Source: Streptomyces aurantiacus (lineage in GTDB: Bacteria; Actinomycetota; Actinomycetes; Streptomycetales; Streptomycetaceae). From it: 33,465 nucleotides of DNA. Location of the stretch: NCBI RefSeq assembly GCF_001418335.1, contig NZ_LIPP01000220.1, forward strand, positions 1-33,465, read 5' to 3'. The position numbers were made by a program, and so were the translations under genes. Each line of letters opens with the position of its first letter. Positions within the stretch are counted from its first letter, which is position 1. Positions 1 to 7,333 of this stretch are shown here, piece after piece. The notes below the pieces were generated by a model. That model did not search any database, was not told where the DNA came from, and saw only the letters and a list, made by a program, of their open reading frames with translations.

Positions 1-1
1 C

Positions 2-502
2 GGCGGCGACGCGGAGCACATCGCGAAGGTCCAGCCGGTCTTCGACGCCCTCAAGCCCGAGGGCGACGCCGGCTTCGTCCACGCCGGCAAGGTCGGCGCC
101 GGCCACTTCTCCAAGATGGTCCACAACGGCATCGAGTACGCCATGATGCAGGCCTACGCCGAGGGCTGGGAACTCCTCCAGGCCGTCGACTCCGTCACCG
201 ACGTACGCGAGGTCTTCCGCTCCTGGCAGGAGGGCACCGTCATCCGCTCCTGGCTCCTGGACCTGGCCGTCAACGCCCTCGACGAGGACGAACACCTCGA
301 CAAGCTGCGCGGCTTCGCCCAGGACTCCGGCGAAGGCCGCTGGACCGTCGAGGCCGCCATCGACAACGCCGTCCCGCTGCCCGCGATCACCGCCTCCCTC
401 TTCGCCCGCTTCGCCTCCCGGCAGGACGACTCACCCCAGATGAAGATGATCGCCGCACTGCGCAACCAGTTCGGCGGCCACGCCGTCGAATCCGCGAAGT
501 AG
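2..502 (+). CDS. gnd: 6-phosphogluconate dehydrogenase, decarboxylating (3' part)
   Basis: The 5' end lies outside the window; the reading frame is open from base 2 and 166 residues remain. The family oxidises and decarboxylates 6-phosphogluconate to ribulose 5-phosphate in the oxidative pentose phosphate pathway, in the cytoplasm. The visible part starts near the end of the Rossmann domain and enters the all-helical domain. It carries the family signature with the catalytic lysine in GAGHFSKMVHNGIEYAMMQ, followed by the long helices ending in a Phe-Gly-Gly-His segment. The short C-terminus suggests the roughly 300-residue actinobacterial (GndA/YqeC-type) enzyme rather than the 470-residue form. 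The next gene starts 5 bases after the stop, so the two are probably cotranscribed. Confidence 0.93.
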   Translation, partial: GGDAEHIAKVQPVFDALKPEGDAGFVHAGKVGAGHFSKMVHNGIEYAMMQAYAEGWELLQAVDSVTDVREVFRSWQEGTVIRSWLLDLAVNALDEDEHLDKLRGFAQDSGEGRWTVEAAIDNAVPLPAITASLFARFASRQDDSPQMKMIAALRNQFGGHAVESAK

Positions 503-507
503 GAGTC

Positions 508-1095
508 ATGGGTGATCTACTTCTCGTCCGGCACGGCGAGACCGAGTGGAGCAGGTCGGGGCAGCACACCAGCTGGACCGATCTGCCGCTCACCCCGCAC
601 GGCGAGGAACAGGCGAAGTCCCTCGTCCCGCTCTTCGCCGCGCGGACCTGCGCCCTCGTGCTCACCAGCCCGTTCCAGCGGGCGGTACGGACCGCGGAGC
701 TGGCAGGTCTGACCGGGGCCGTCGTCGACCCCGATCTGCACGAGTGGGACTACGGGGCGTACGAAGGCGTCACCACCGTCGACATCCACCGCACCCGTCC
801 CGACTGGTACCTGTGGAACGACGGCGTGCCGCCCGGCCCCGACGGGCACCCGGGCGAGTCGCCCGTCGAGGTGGGAGAGCGCGCCGACCGCGTGCTCGCC
901 CACGCGGACAAGGCGCTCGACGAGGGTGACGTGATCCTCGTGGCCCACTCCCACTTCCTGCGCGTCCTGACCGCCCGCCGGCTCGGCCTCCCCGCCTCGG
1001 ACGGGCGCCTGTTCCGGCTCGACACGGCCACGGTGAGCCGGCTGTCCACCGAGCACGGCCGCCCGGTCGTCGCGGAGTGGAACGCCAAGCCGTAG
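508..1095 (+). CDS. histidine phosphatase family protein (phosphoglycerate mutase-like)
   Basis: This 195-residue cytoplasmic protein opens with the catalytic LVRHGETEW motif (His at residue 9), the phosphohistidine nucleophile of the branch-1 histidine phosphatases. A second conserved histidine occurs near residue 147 in VAHSHFLR, and the family proton-donor region HEWDYGAYEG lies near residue 78. The ATG follows a GGAG Shine-Dalgarno directly behind the gnd stop, so this is probably the second gene of a gnd operon. Members act on diverse small phosphate esters. The length and lack of extra domains fit a general phosphatase rather than glycolytic phosphoglycerate mutase. The substrate cannot be read from sequence; a metabolite-repair role next to gnd is only an inference. 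Confidence 0.88.
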   Translation: MGDLLLVRHGETEWSRSGQHTSWTDLPLTPHGEEQAKSLVPLFAARTCALVLTSPFQRAVRTAELAGLTGAVVDPDLHEWDYGAYEGVTTVDIHRTRPDWYLWNDGVPPGPDGHPGESPVEVGERADRVLAHADKALDEGDVILVAHSHFLRVLTARRLGLPASDGRLFRLDTATVSRLSTEHGRPVVAEWNAKP

Positions 1096-1156
1096 CGTCC
1101 CGCATGAACGCCCTCCCCGTGCCGCGGCTCCCGTCGGACGGCTGACGGCCGGTGGG

Positions 1157-1184
1157 GGCTGGTCGCGCAGTTCCCCGCGCCCCT
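1157..1184 (-). repeat. dispersed 28-bp intergenic element, single copy
   Basis: This is the exact reverse complement of bases 3200-3227. The plus strand reads GGCTGGTCGCGCAG followed by TTCCCCGCGCCCCT. I recognise it as a very common Streptomyces intergenic sequence. Here it sits between two convergent genes. Confidence 0.75.
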
Positions 1185-1190
1185 GAAAGG

Positions 1191-1216
1191 CGGGGCTGCG
1201 CCCCGGCCTTTCGGCC
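1191..1216. terminator. double-hairpin terminator between convergent genes
   Basis: Two short perfect hairpins are abutted: CGGGGC-TGC-GCCCCG at 1191-1205 and GGCC-TTTC-GGCC at 1205-1216. They lie between the convergent phosphatase and dehydratase genes and directly follow the 28-bp element. A bidirectional terminator is the natural reading; there is no U-tract, as is usual in Streptomyces. Confidence 0.55.
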
Positions 1217-1256
1217 CGCACCCGACCAACAGACCACCGGGCCGCCAGGCCACCCG

Positions 1257-3062
1257 CTAACGCCCAGGCCTGCGTACGTGCTGCGCCGCCAGCCGCACCG
1301 GGGCGTTCCCCGCGCCGTAACCGCGGTAGCCCTCGTCGCGCTGGACCAGTTCGAAGAAGACCCGGCCGATCGTCTCCGTATAGCAGTGGCGGAAGGCGCC
1401 GCCCGCGTCCCGGTCGTAGAGGATGCCGAGTCCGCGGAGGGTCTCCAACTCGCCGTCGGCGAACTCGTACCTGGCGGCGAGGTCGTCGTAGTAGTTGGCG
1501 GGGATCGTCAGCAGCCGGCCGCCCGCGGCACGGAACCGGCGGGCCGCCGTCACGAGGTCGTCGGTGGCGAGCGCGACGTGCTGGGCGCGCCCGCCGTCGT
1601 CGGCGCTCGGCGCCGCACCGACACCGAGGGCGATACGGACACTGCCGTCGGCGTTGGTGACGGCACGGCTGCGCAGGAGCCCGTACGGATCGGCGACGTC
1701 CACGCTCTCCTGGGCGCCGAGCCCGAGGACGCTGCGATGGAAGAGGGCGGCCTCGTCGAACTGGTGCCAGGGCTGGGTCAGGGCCAGATGGTCGATGCGG
1801 CGCACTCCGCCGGTGGCGGGCGCCGGGTGCCCGACGGGCTCGAAGTCGCTTGTCCAGCTGGGCAGTCCGGGCCGGCCTGTGGCGCAGAAGAAGAGCTCCG
1901 TGCCGTCGGGTGCGGCGACGGCGTCCAGGGGTACGTCCTCCGGGGCCCGGCGGCGCGGCAGCACGGGGGCGAGCAGCGACTCGGCGCGCCGGGCGGCGCC
2001 CGCAGGGTCCGGCGATTCGAGCCCGACGGCGGCCAGTCGCGTACCGTCGCGGCGGGCGCCCGGACCCGTGTTGAGCAGCACGCGGGCCTCGCCCTGCTCC
2101 CACAGGTCGACCGGCTTGCTGCGATGCCGGGCGGTGCGGGCGAAGCCGAGCGCTTCGAGGAGCTCGGAGACCGGTTCGACGTCGGGGCCGGTCAGTTCGG
2201 CGAAGGCGATGCCGGTCGGCACGACGGGTGCGGGCGGTTCGGTGAGGCCGGCACTCTCCTGGAGAACGAGGAGCGAGCGCAGCGCGTCGACGGCGGTCGG
2301 CCCGGCCTCGGCCTGCCGGAAGACGTCGTTGAAGACTTCGAGGGAGAGCGGCCCGCGGTATCCGGCCCGGATGACGTGCCCGAGGAGCCCGGCGAGGTCG
2401 AAGCCGCCCTGCCCGGGGAAGCAGCGGTAGTGGCGGCTCCACTGCAGTACGTCCATCGCCATCAGCGGGGCGTCGGCGAGCTGCAGGAAGAAGATCTTCT
2501 CGCCGGGGATGTCCGCGATGCCTTCGAGGTCCTTGGGGTCGGAGCCGCGCGCGAGGATGTGGAAGCTGTCCAGGCAGGTGCCGAGCGCCGGGTGGTCGGC
2601 GGCCTCGACGATGCGCCAGGCGTGGTCGTACGTGCTGACGTGCCGGCCCCACGCCAGCGCCTCGTAGGCGACGCGGATGCCGAAGCCGTCGGCCAGCTCG
2701 GCGAGCCTGCGCAGCTGGAGGGCGGCGAGCGCGTCGTCGTCGACGGCGAGCGGCGACACGCTGGAACACACCAGAACGGTGTCCGCGCCGAGCCGCTGCA
2801 TGAGCCGGAACTTGTGCTCGGCCCGTCGCAGGTTCCGCCCGAACTCCTCCGGCGGCACGGCCTCGATGTCACGCATCGGCTGATAGAGATCGATACTCAG
2901 CCCGAGATCGGCGCAGCGAGCCCGGATCTCCTCCGGGCCGAGGGGGCTGGCCAGCAGATCGTTCTCAAAGATCTCAACCCCGTCGAACCCCGCCCGCGCC
3001 GCAGCCGTGAGCTTCTCGGTAAGACCCCCACTAAGAGAAACGGTGGCAATGGACGTACGCAC
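1257..3062 (-). CDS. 3-dehydroshikimate dehydratase-like / HPPD-like fusion protein
   Basis: A fusion of about 601 residues. The N-terminal half is an AP-endonuclease-2/xylose-isomerase-like TIM barrel with the expected metal residues in VAYEALAWG, GTCLDSFHILARG, LQLADAPL and LSLEVFND. The C-terminal half is a 4-hydroxyphenylpyruvate-dioxygenase-like VOC domain with a His-His-Glu set (IDHLALT, AQHVALATDD, RVFFELVQR). This architecture is that of QuiC/QsuB-type enzymes that dehydrate 3-dehydroshikimate to protocatechuate; whether the HPPD half is catalytic is unclear. I place the start at the GTG at 3062, because GAGGAG lies 7 bases upstream; an in-frame ATG 11 codons earlier has no such site. 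The gene stands alone and is bracketed by inverted copies of the 28-bp element. It could instead be an epimerase-like enzyme of another pathway. Confidence 0.82.
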   Translation of the reverse strand: MRTSIATVSLSGGLTEKLTAAARAGFDGVEIFENDLLASPLGPEEIRARCADLGLSIDLYQPMRDIEAVPPEEFGRNLRRAEHKFRLMQRLGADTVLVCSSVSPLAVDDDALAALQLRRLAELADGFGIRVAYEALAWGRHVSTYDHAWRIVEAADHPALGTCLDSFHILARGSDPKDLEGIADIPGEKIFFLQLADAPLMAMDVLQWSRHYRCFPGQGGFDLAGLLGHVIRAGYRGPLSLEVFNDVFRQAEAGPTAVDALRSLLVLQESAGLTEPPAPVVPTGIAFAELTGPDVEPVSELLEALGFARTARHRSKPVDLWEQGEARVLLNTGPGARRDGTRLAAVGLESPDPAGAARRAESLLAPVLPRRRAPEDVPLDAVAAPDGTELFFCATGRPGLPSWTSDFEPVGHPAPATGGVRRIDHLALTQPWHQFDEAALFHRSVLGLGAQESVDVADPYGLLRSRAVTNADGSVRIALGVGAAPSADDGGRAQHVALATDDLVTAARRFRAAGGRLLTIPANYYDDLAARYEFADGELETLRGLGILYDRDAGGAFRHCYTETIGRVFFELVQRDEGYRGYGAGNAPVRLAAQHVRRPGR

Positions 3063-3128
3063 GTGACTACTCCTCACTTCCAGAGACATGGGCAACTGCT
3101 GCTCTCGGGCCCGCGGGCAGCTGTTTTT

Positions 3129-3227
3129 AGGGGCGCGGGGAACAGCGCAATCTTTTGGCCTTTCAGGGGCGCGGGGAACAGCGCAATCTTTTCGCTTTTA
3201 GGGGCGCGGGGAACTGCGCGACCAGCC
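3129..3227 (+). repeat. three tandem copies of the dispersed 28-bp element
   Basis: Copies start at 3129, 3165 and 3200 (spacing 36 and 35). All begin AGGGGCGCGGGGAAC. The first two end in AGCGCAATCTTTT and are identical; the third ends in TGCGCGACCAGCC and is the exact reverse complement of 1157-1184. The array occupies the gap between the phoD 3' end and the dehydratase start, so it lies in the 5' region of the dehydratase gene on the minus strand. Confidence 0.85.
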
Positions 3228-3284
3228 ACAACCCACCCGCACCCGCCAACGCGCCGCCACACTCCCCCGCTCCCCGGCGGAGCC

Positions 3285-4931
3285 CTACACCGGCTTGAGC
3301 CCCTGGTCACCCACCTCGGTGACGAACGCCGCGGCGGTCGTGATCGGCGCCCCAGGCGTCGTCACGGCCACCACCGTCTTGAAATCGGCCCGCGCCGACT
3401 CCCTCCCCAGCCGCACCGTCGTATACCCCCGCCGCCCGTTGTAGAACTTGAGATGCGGGTTGGCCCGGGTGTAGGTATCCCAGTTCGCCGGCTTCTCCGC
3501 CCCGTCCCGCCCGCTCGTGACGGACGTCGTCACGATCTCCGTACCGAGCGTCCGGGACGCGGAGTCGTCGAAGTCGTCCTTGATGTCGAAGGCGTACCCG
3601 ACATGGACGTCCCCGGTGAGCACCATCAGGTTGTCGACGCCGGCGGCCTTCGCGCCGGCCAGCACCCGCCCGCGTGAGGCCCGGTAGCCGTCCCACGCGT
3701 CCATCGACATCTTCGCGGCCTCGTTCAGGTCCAGCTTCCGCTGGGAGAAGGTGACCTGCTGCGGGACGACGTTCCACAGCGCCTTCGAGGCCCGCCATCC
3801 GTCGAGCAGCCACCGTTCCTGCGTCGCGCCGGTGATGGTGCGCGACGGGTCGTCCGACTCGGGGCCCGGGACGTCCGCCCCGTCGCCGTACGCCTGGTCG
3901 GAGCGGTACTGCCGGGTGTCGAGGATGTCGAACTGGGCGAGCCGGCCCCAGTTCAGCCGGCGGTACAGCTGCATGTCGGGGCCGGCGGGCCGCTGCGGTC
4001 GGCGCAGCGGCAGGTTCTCCCAGTAGGCGCGGTACCCGGCGGCGCGGCGCAGCAGGAACTCCTCCTGCGGTACGGAGTTCTCGGGTATGTCGTCCGCGTA
4101 GTTGTTCTCGATCTCGTGGTCGTCCCAGGTGACCACGAAGGGGTGGGCGGCGTGCGCGGCCCGCAGGTCGGGGTCGGTCTTGTAGAGGGCGTACCGCAGG
4201 CGGTAGTCCTCCAGGGTGATGGTCTCGCGGTTGAAGAAGTCGGGCAGCACGCGGTCGGTGTAGTTGCGGGCGCCGCCCACGGAGCTGACCGCGTACTCGT
4301 AGAGGTAGTCGCCGACGTGGAAGACCACGTCGACGTCGTCCTCGGCGAGATGCCCGTACGCGGTGAAGTACCCCTCGTGGTAGGCCTGGCAGGAGACCGC
4401 GGCCAGCGTCAGTTCGTCGACGCGTGCGCGGGACGAGGGCGCGGTGCGCGTACGGCCGGTCTCGCTGACCCAACTGCCCGCGCGGAAGCGGTAGTAGAAG
4501 ATCCGGTCGGAGTCGAGATGTCCGACCTCGACGTGTACGGAGTGGTGGAACTCGGGGTGGGCGATCGCCGCCCCCCGTCTGACGATGTGCCGGAACCGCT
4601 CGTCGTGGGCCAGCTCCCAGCGCACGGTGACGCGTTCCGGCGGCAGTCCGGAGTCGGCCTGGTACGGGGTGGGCGCGAGCCGGGTCCACAGCAGTACGGA
4701 GGTGGCCTGCGGGTCACCGGAGGCCACGCCGAGCGTGAAGGGGTTCTCGGTGATCTTCGCCGCGTCGAGTTCGGCAGCGGCGGCCACACCCGCGGTCGGC
4801 AGGTTGGTGGCGAACGCGAGTGCGGCGGCGGCGCCGGTGACGGTGAGGAAGCGGCGGCGTCCGAGGTGACGGGCGGCGGCGCGGAGTTCGGGGGCGTGCT
4901 GCGACGGTTGCTGGTGGCCTGCGGGTGTCAT
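3285..4931 (-). CDS. phoD: alkaline phosphatase D family protein, Tat-exported
   Basis: The 548-residue protein has a twin-arginine signal: RRRFLTV at residues 25-31, then an Ala-rich hydrophobic stretch ending near residue 53. The mature part matches the PhoD family: an N-terminal beta domain (NPFTLGVASGDPQ, LWTRL) and a metallophosphatase core with AVSCQAYHEG, FHVGDYLYEY, VTWDDHEIENNY and LTGDVHVGY supplying the Ca/Fe ligands. Members are secreted phosphodiesterases/phosphomonoesterases that release phosphate from nucleotides, lipids or teichoic acids. The ATG is preceded by GGGGAGGG at good spacing. The gene is monocistronic and divergent from the SDR gene. I found no convincing PHO box upstream, so PhoP control is not supported here. 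Confidence 0.92.
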   Translation of the reverse strand: MTPAGHQQPSQHAPELRAAARHLGRRRFLTVTGAAAALAFATNLPTAGVAAAAELDAAKITENPFTLGVASGDPQATSVLLWTRLAPTPYQADSGLPPERVTVRWELAHDERFRHIVRRGAAIAHPEFHHSVHVEVGHLDSDRIFYYRFRAGSWVSETGRTRTAPSSRARVDELTLAAVSCQAYHEGYFTAYGHLAEDDVDVVFHVGDYLYEYAVSSVGGARNYTDRVLPDFFNRETITLEDYRLRYALYKTDPDLRAAHAAHPFVVTWDDHEIENNYADDIPENSVPQEEFLLRRAAGYRAYWENLPLRRPQRPAGPDMQLYRRLNWGRLAQFDILDTRQYRSDQAYGDGADVPGPESDDPSRTITGATQERWLLDGWRASKALWNVVPQQVTFSQRKLDLNEAAKMSMDAWDGYRASRGRVLAGAKAAGVDNLMVLTGDVHVGYAFDIKDDFDDSASRTLGTEIVTTSVTSGRDGAEKPANWDTYTRANPHLKFYNGRRGYTTVRLGRESARADFKTVVAVTTPGAPITTAAAFVTEVGDQGLKPV

Positions 4932-5060
4932 CTGGCCCTCCCCTGACGGTGGTGGTACAAGGCATTGGAGTGGCCAGGGTCAACGGTGGGCTGTCGCGTA
5001 CACAACAGCCAGATGTCGGACGGATGAGTTCCGTACGGCGGACCGCCGACCCCCGCCCCG

Positions 5061-5066
5061 TACGCT
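5061..5066 (+). promoter_or_regulatory. candidate -10 for a leaderless SDR transcript
   Basis: TACGCT ends 8 bases before the ATG at 5075 and there is no purine-rich Shine-Dalgarno. This spacing is typical of leaderless Streptomyces transcripts. No good -35 hexamer is seen. Confidence 0.35.
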
Positions 5067-5074
5067 GCGGGGGC

Positions 5075-5884
5075 ATGAACGCCAACCCAACAAAGATCGC
5101 GATCGTGACGGGCGCGGGCTCGGGCATCGGCCGTGCCGTATCCGTCGAACTGCTGCGTACCGGCTGGTCGGTGACGCTCGCCGGCCGTCGCACGGAGCGG
5201 CTTGAGGAGACCGCGGCGCTCGCGCGGGCGGCCCTCGCCGAGGAGTCGGCCGGGAAGGGCGGGCCGCCGACCGGGGAAGACAGCACGTCGTTGTGCGTAC
5301 GCGCCGATGTCTCGCGGCCCGAGGACGTGGCCGCGCTCTTCGCCGCAACACGGGACCGCTTCGGGCGCCTCGACCTGCTCTTCAACAACGCCGGCACGTT
5401 CGGCCCCGGGAACGTGCCGTTCGAGGAACTGCCGTACGACGCCTGGCGGCACGTGGTCGGCACGAATCTCGACGGGGCGTTCCTGTGTGCGCAGGCGGCC
5501 TACCGACAGCTGAAGGAGCAGGTCCCGCAGGGCGGAAGGATCATCAACAATGGCTCGATCTCGGCGCACACGCCCCGCCCGCGTTCGGCGGCGTACACCG
5601 CGACCAAGCACGCACTGACCGGCCTCACCAAGTCGCTGTCCCTGGACGGGCGTCCGTACCGGATCGCCTGCGGCCAGATCGACATCGGCAACGCGGCGAC
5701 CCACATGACGGAGCGCATGCAGACGGGAGCACTACAGGCGAACGGCGAGACGGCACCGGAGCCCGTGATGGACGTCGCCGATGTGGCGCGCACCGTACGG
5801 CACATGGCGGAGCTGCCGTTGGAGGCGAACGTGCAGTTCGCGACGGTTCTCGCCACCGCGATGCCGTATGTGGGACGGGGGTAG
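5075..5884 (+). CDS. SDR family NAD(P)-dependent oxidoreductase
   Basis: A classical short-chain dehydrogenase of 269 residues. The cofactor motif TGAGSGIG is at 12-19, NNAG at 104-107, the catalytic Ser near 161 (NNGSISAH) and YTATK at 174-178. The enzyme should be cytoplasmic and act on an alcohol/ketone pair that cannot be predicted. An in-frame extension to 4925 exists but crosses the intergenic region shared with phoD; the ATG at 5075 starts right before the Rossmann strand as in the family, so I chose it. The gene has no partner: phoD is divergent, and the next gene lies 374 bases downstream. A proline- and glycine-rich insert around residues 58-72 lengthens the loop after the second strand. 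Motifs make the family assignment firm. Confidence 0.9.
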   Translation: MNANPTKIAIVTGAGSGIGRAVSVELLRTGWSVTLAGRRTERLEETAALARAALAEESAGKGGPPTGEDSTSLCVRADVSRPEDVAALFAATRDRFGRLDLLFNNAGTFGPGNVPFEELPYDAWRHVVGTNLDGAFLCAQAAYRQLKEQVPQGGRIINNGSISAHTPRPRSAAYTATKHALTGLTKSLSLDGRPYRIACGQIDIGNAATHMTERMQTGALQANGETAPEPVMDVADVARTVRHMAELPLEANVQFATVLATAMPYVGRG

Positions 5885-6037
5885 CCCGGGACAGCCCGGC
5901 GATCTACACAAACGGAACAGGTCGATCCGGTTCATTATTGGTGCCGCCGGATCTATGCTCGACTCTCCTTCATCAGACCTTCACACTTGGAACACTGGCC
6001 TTCTATGCCACATCCAGGGGGAGGCGGCAGCCGTCTT

Positions 6038-6082
6038 ACGTATTGCTGCTCACGTATGCAGGTCACGTATTGCTGGTCACGT
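6038..6082 (+). repeat. 27-bp-spaced direct repeat in the DoxX leader region
   Basis: Two 18-bp copies differ by one base: ACGTATTGCTGCTCACGT at 6038-6055 and ACGTATTGCTGGTCACGT at 6065-6082. The second runs into GTGATGTCATCGC, which is an inverted match to GCGATGACAT at 6202-6211. They lie in a 374-base gene-free stretch (5885-6258) that otherwise shows nothing I can name. Confidence 0.7.
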
Positions 6083-6202
6083 GATGTCATCGCGGGCCGC
6101 GCCGGCCCCTCAGCCACTCGAACGGCGGAGCGCACCAGGGCTCGGGCCGCCGCTCGGTGCGACGGTGGACAGGGACCGTTCGAACGCGGCCGTGCAGCCA
6201 TG

Positions 6203-6262
6203 CGATGACATGCACCGACACGCAATGACCTGCGACGGCACGTGATGACATACGAGGAGTGA
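6203..6262 (+). repeat. three degenerate 20-bp tandem units ending in the DoxX ribosome site
   Basis: Units start at 6203, 6223 and 6243 with core CRATGACMTGC (third unit TGATGACATAC). The last unit contains GAGGAG, the ribosome-binding site of the DoxX gene. The 20-bp period is close to two helical turns, so this may be a protein-binding array or an RNA element. Confidence 0.6.
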
Positions 6263-6837
6263 CGGAATCCGTGACCTGTTTCGACCGACGCGATCTGGGA
6301 CTGCTGCTGCTCCGCCTCGGTACGGGCGGCGTGCTGGCGGCGCACGGGGCACAGAAACTCTTCGGCTGGTTCGGCGGCGGCGGGCTCTCCGGGACCGGCG
6401 AGTTCATGGAGTCCGTGGGGTACGCGCCCGGCAGGGCGAGTGCGGCCGCGGCGGGCCTGGCGGAAGCGGGCGGCGGCACGCTTCTCGCGCTGGGCCTCGC
6501 GACCCCGGCGGCCGGAGCGTCCGCGGCCGGCGCGATGGCGGGAGCCTCCGCGGTGCACGCGCCGAACGGCTTCTTCAGCCAGAGCGGCGGCTACGAGCAC
6601 GCGGCGTCCCTGGGACTCGCGGCGGCCGGCCTGGCTGTCACGGGCCCCGGCCGGCTCTCCCTCGACCACGCCATGGGGCACAGGGCCGACCGCGGCTGGA
6701 TGGTGCCGGCCGCCCTCGCGGCGACGGCCGCGGCGACCCTGGCGGTGGTGGGAGCGCGGAACGCGCGGGTGCGGCGGCAGCAGGAGGGCGCGCAGGGTGA
6801 GCTGTTCGACGAGGAGGGCGTCGCCCACAGCTCGTAG
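6259..6837 (+). CDS. DoxX family membrane protein
   Basis: An integral membrane protein of about 192 residues with the DoxX pattern: LLLLRLGTGGVLAAHGAQKLFGWFGGGG near residues 15-42, then hydrophobic Ala/Gly-rich segments near 60-85, 95-105, 115-130 and 148-166. Members are small inner-membrane proteins, in some cases tied to thiosulfate/quinone oxidoreduction or redox homeostasis; the role here is unknown. Start choice is uncertain: GTG at 6259 overlaps the GAGGAG motif itself, while GTG at 6271 lies 11 bases after it and would remove four residues. The leader contains two repeat families, suggesting strong regulation. The C-terminal tail is charged (RVRRQQEGAQGELFDEEG) and should be cytoplasmic. 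Confidence 0.8.
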   Translation: MTESVTCFDRRDLGLLLLRLGTGGVLAAHGAQKLFGWFGGGGLSGTGEFMESVGYAPGRASAAAAGLAEAGGGTLLALGLATPAAGASAAGAMAGASAVHAPNGFFSQSGGYEHAASLGLAAAGLAVTGPGRLSLDHAMGHRADRGWMVPAALAATAAATLAVVGARNARVRRQQEGAQGELFDEEGVAHSS

Positions 6838-6844
6838 ACCACGC

Positions 6845-6895
6845 ACACCGGTCACGTACACGGGTCACCTACACGGGTCACGCACCCGGGCCGGC
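6845..6895 (+). repeat. 13-bp tandem repeat, about 3.9 copies
   Basis: Units ACACCGGTCACGT, ACACGGGTCACCT and ACACGGGTCACGC are head to tail from 6845, with a decayed fourth unit to 6895. They start just after the DoxX stop, in the gap before the MazG gene. Confidence 0.7.
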
Positions 6896-6959
6896 ACACC
6901 GGCGGTGACGCAGGGCAACGCGTGCCCGGCCTGCCGGGGCCCATGAAAGTCTGAGCGCC

Positions 6960-7292
6960 ATGAGCGACGACGATCTCTGGGAGTCCATCGGTCAACTCCA
7001 GGACTGGCTGGCACGGGCCCAGCCGGCCCGCCCTCCCCAGGAGACCCTGCTCCTGCGGATGCTGAAGCTCTCGGAAGAGGTCGGCGAGGTCGCCGAGGCG
7101 GTCATCGGCGCCACCGGCCAGAACCCCCGTAAGGGCACGTCGCACACCTGGGACGACGTGCGGTCGGAGCTCTGCGACGTGATCATCACGGCCGCCGTCG
7201 CGCTGCGAACGCTGTCGCCCGACGCACGCGAGGTCTTCGCCGCGCACCTGACCCGGGTGACGGACCGCTCACTGGGACCGGACAGCCCTTAG
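6960..7292 (+). CDS. MazG-like nucleotide pyrophosphohydrolase family protein
   Basis: A compact 110-residue protein of the MazG/all-alpha NTP pyrophosphatase superfamily. The metal-binding pattern is visible as KLSEEVGEVAEAV (EExxE, residues 38-50) and the later SELCDVIITAA (ExxD, about residues 76-86). Members hydrolyse (d)NTPs to monophosphates, often for house-cleaning. It is a single-domain form, shorter than E. coli MazG, which has two domains. The ATG has only a weak upstream purine run. It follows DoxX on the same strand after about 120 bases that hold a 13-bp tandem repeat. It is convergent with the MFS gene, whose 3' end lies about 40 bases away. Confidence 0.85.
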   Translation: MSDDDLWESIGQLQDWLARAQPARPPQETLLLRMLKLSEEVGEVAEAVIGATGQNPRKGTSHTWDDVRSELCDVIITAAVALRTLSPDAREVFAAHLTRVTDRSLGPDSP

Positions 7293-7333
7293 GCCCTGTG
7301 TGAGGCGGTCGTCACGCGTAGGCAGCTCGCCGG

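Noticed and set aside
517..3677. Very long open frames opposite the phosphatase and dehydratase genes
   Set aside because: They are Arg/Pro/Gly-rich translations antisense to genes with clear motifs, caused by GC-biased codon use.
4932..5060. Possible PHO box upstream of phoD
   Set aside because: I looked for GTTCACC-type 11-bp direct repeats on the minus strand and found only loose matches.
5987..6208. Small open frame with repeated TYC-C/W-SR residues in the DoxX leader
   Set aside because: The peptide repeat only reflects the 18-bp DNA repeat; the start codon is poor and no ribosome site or family resemblance is seen.
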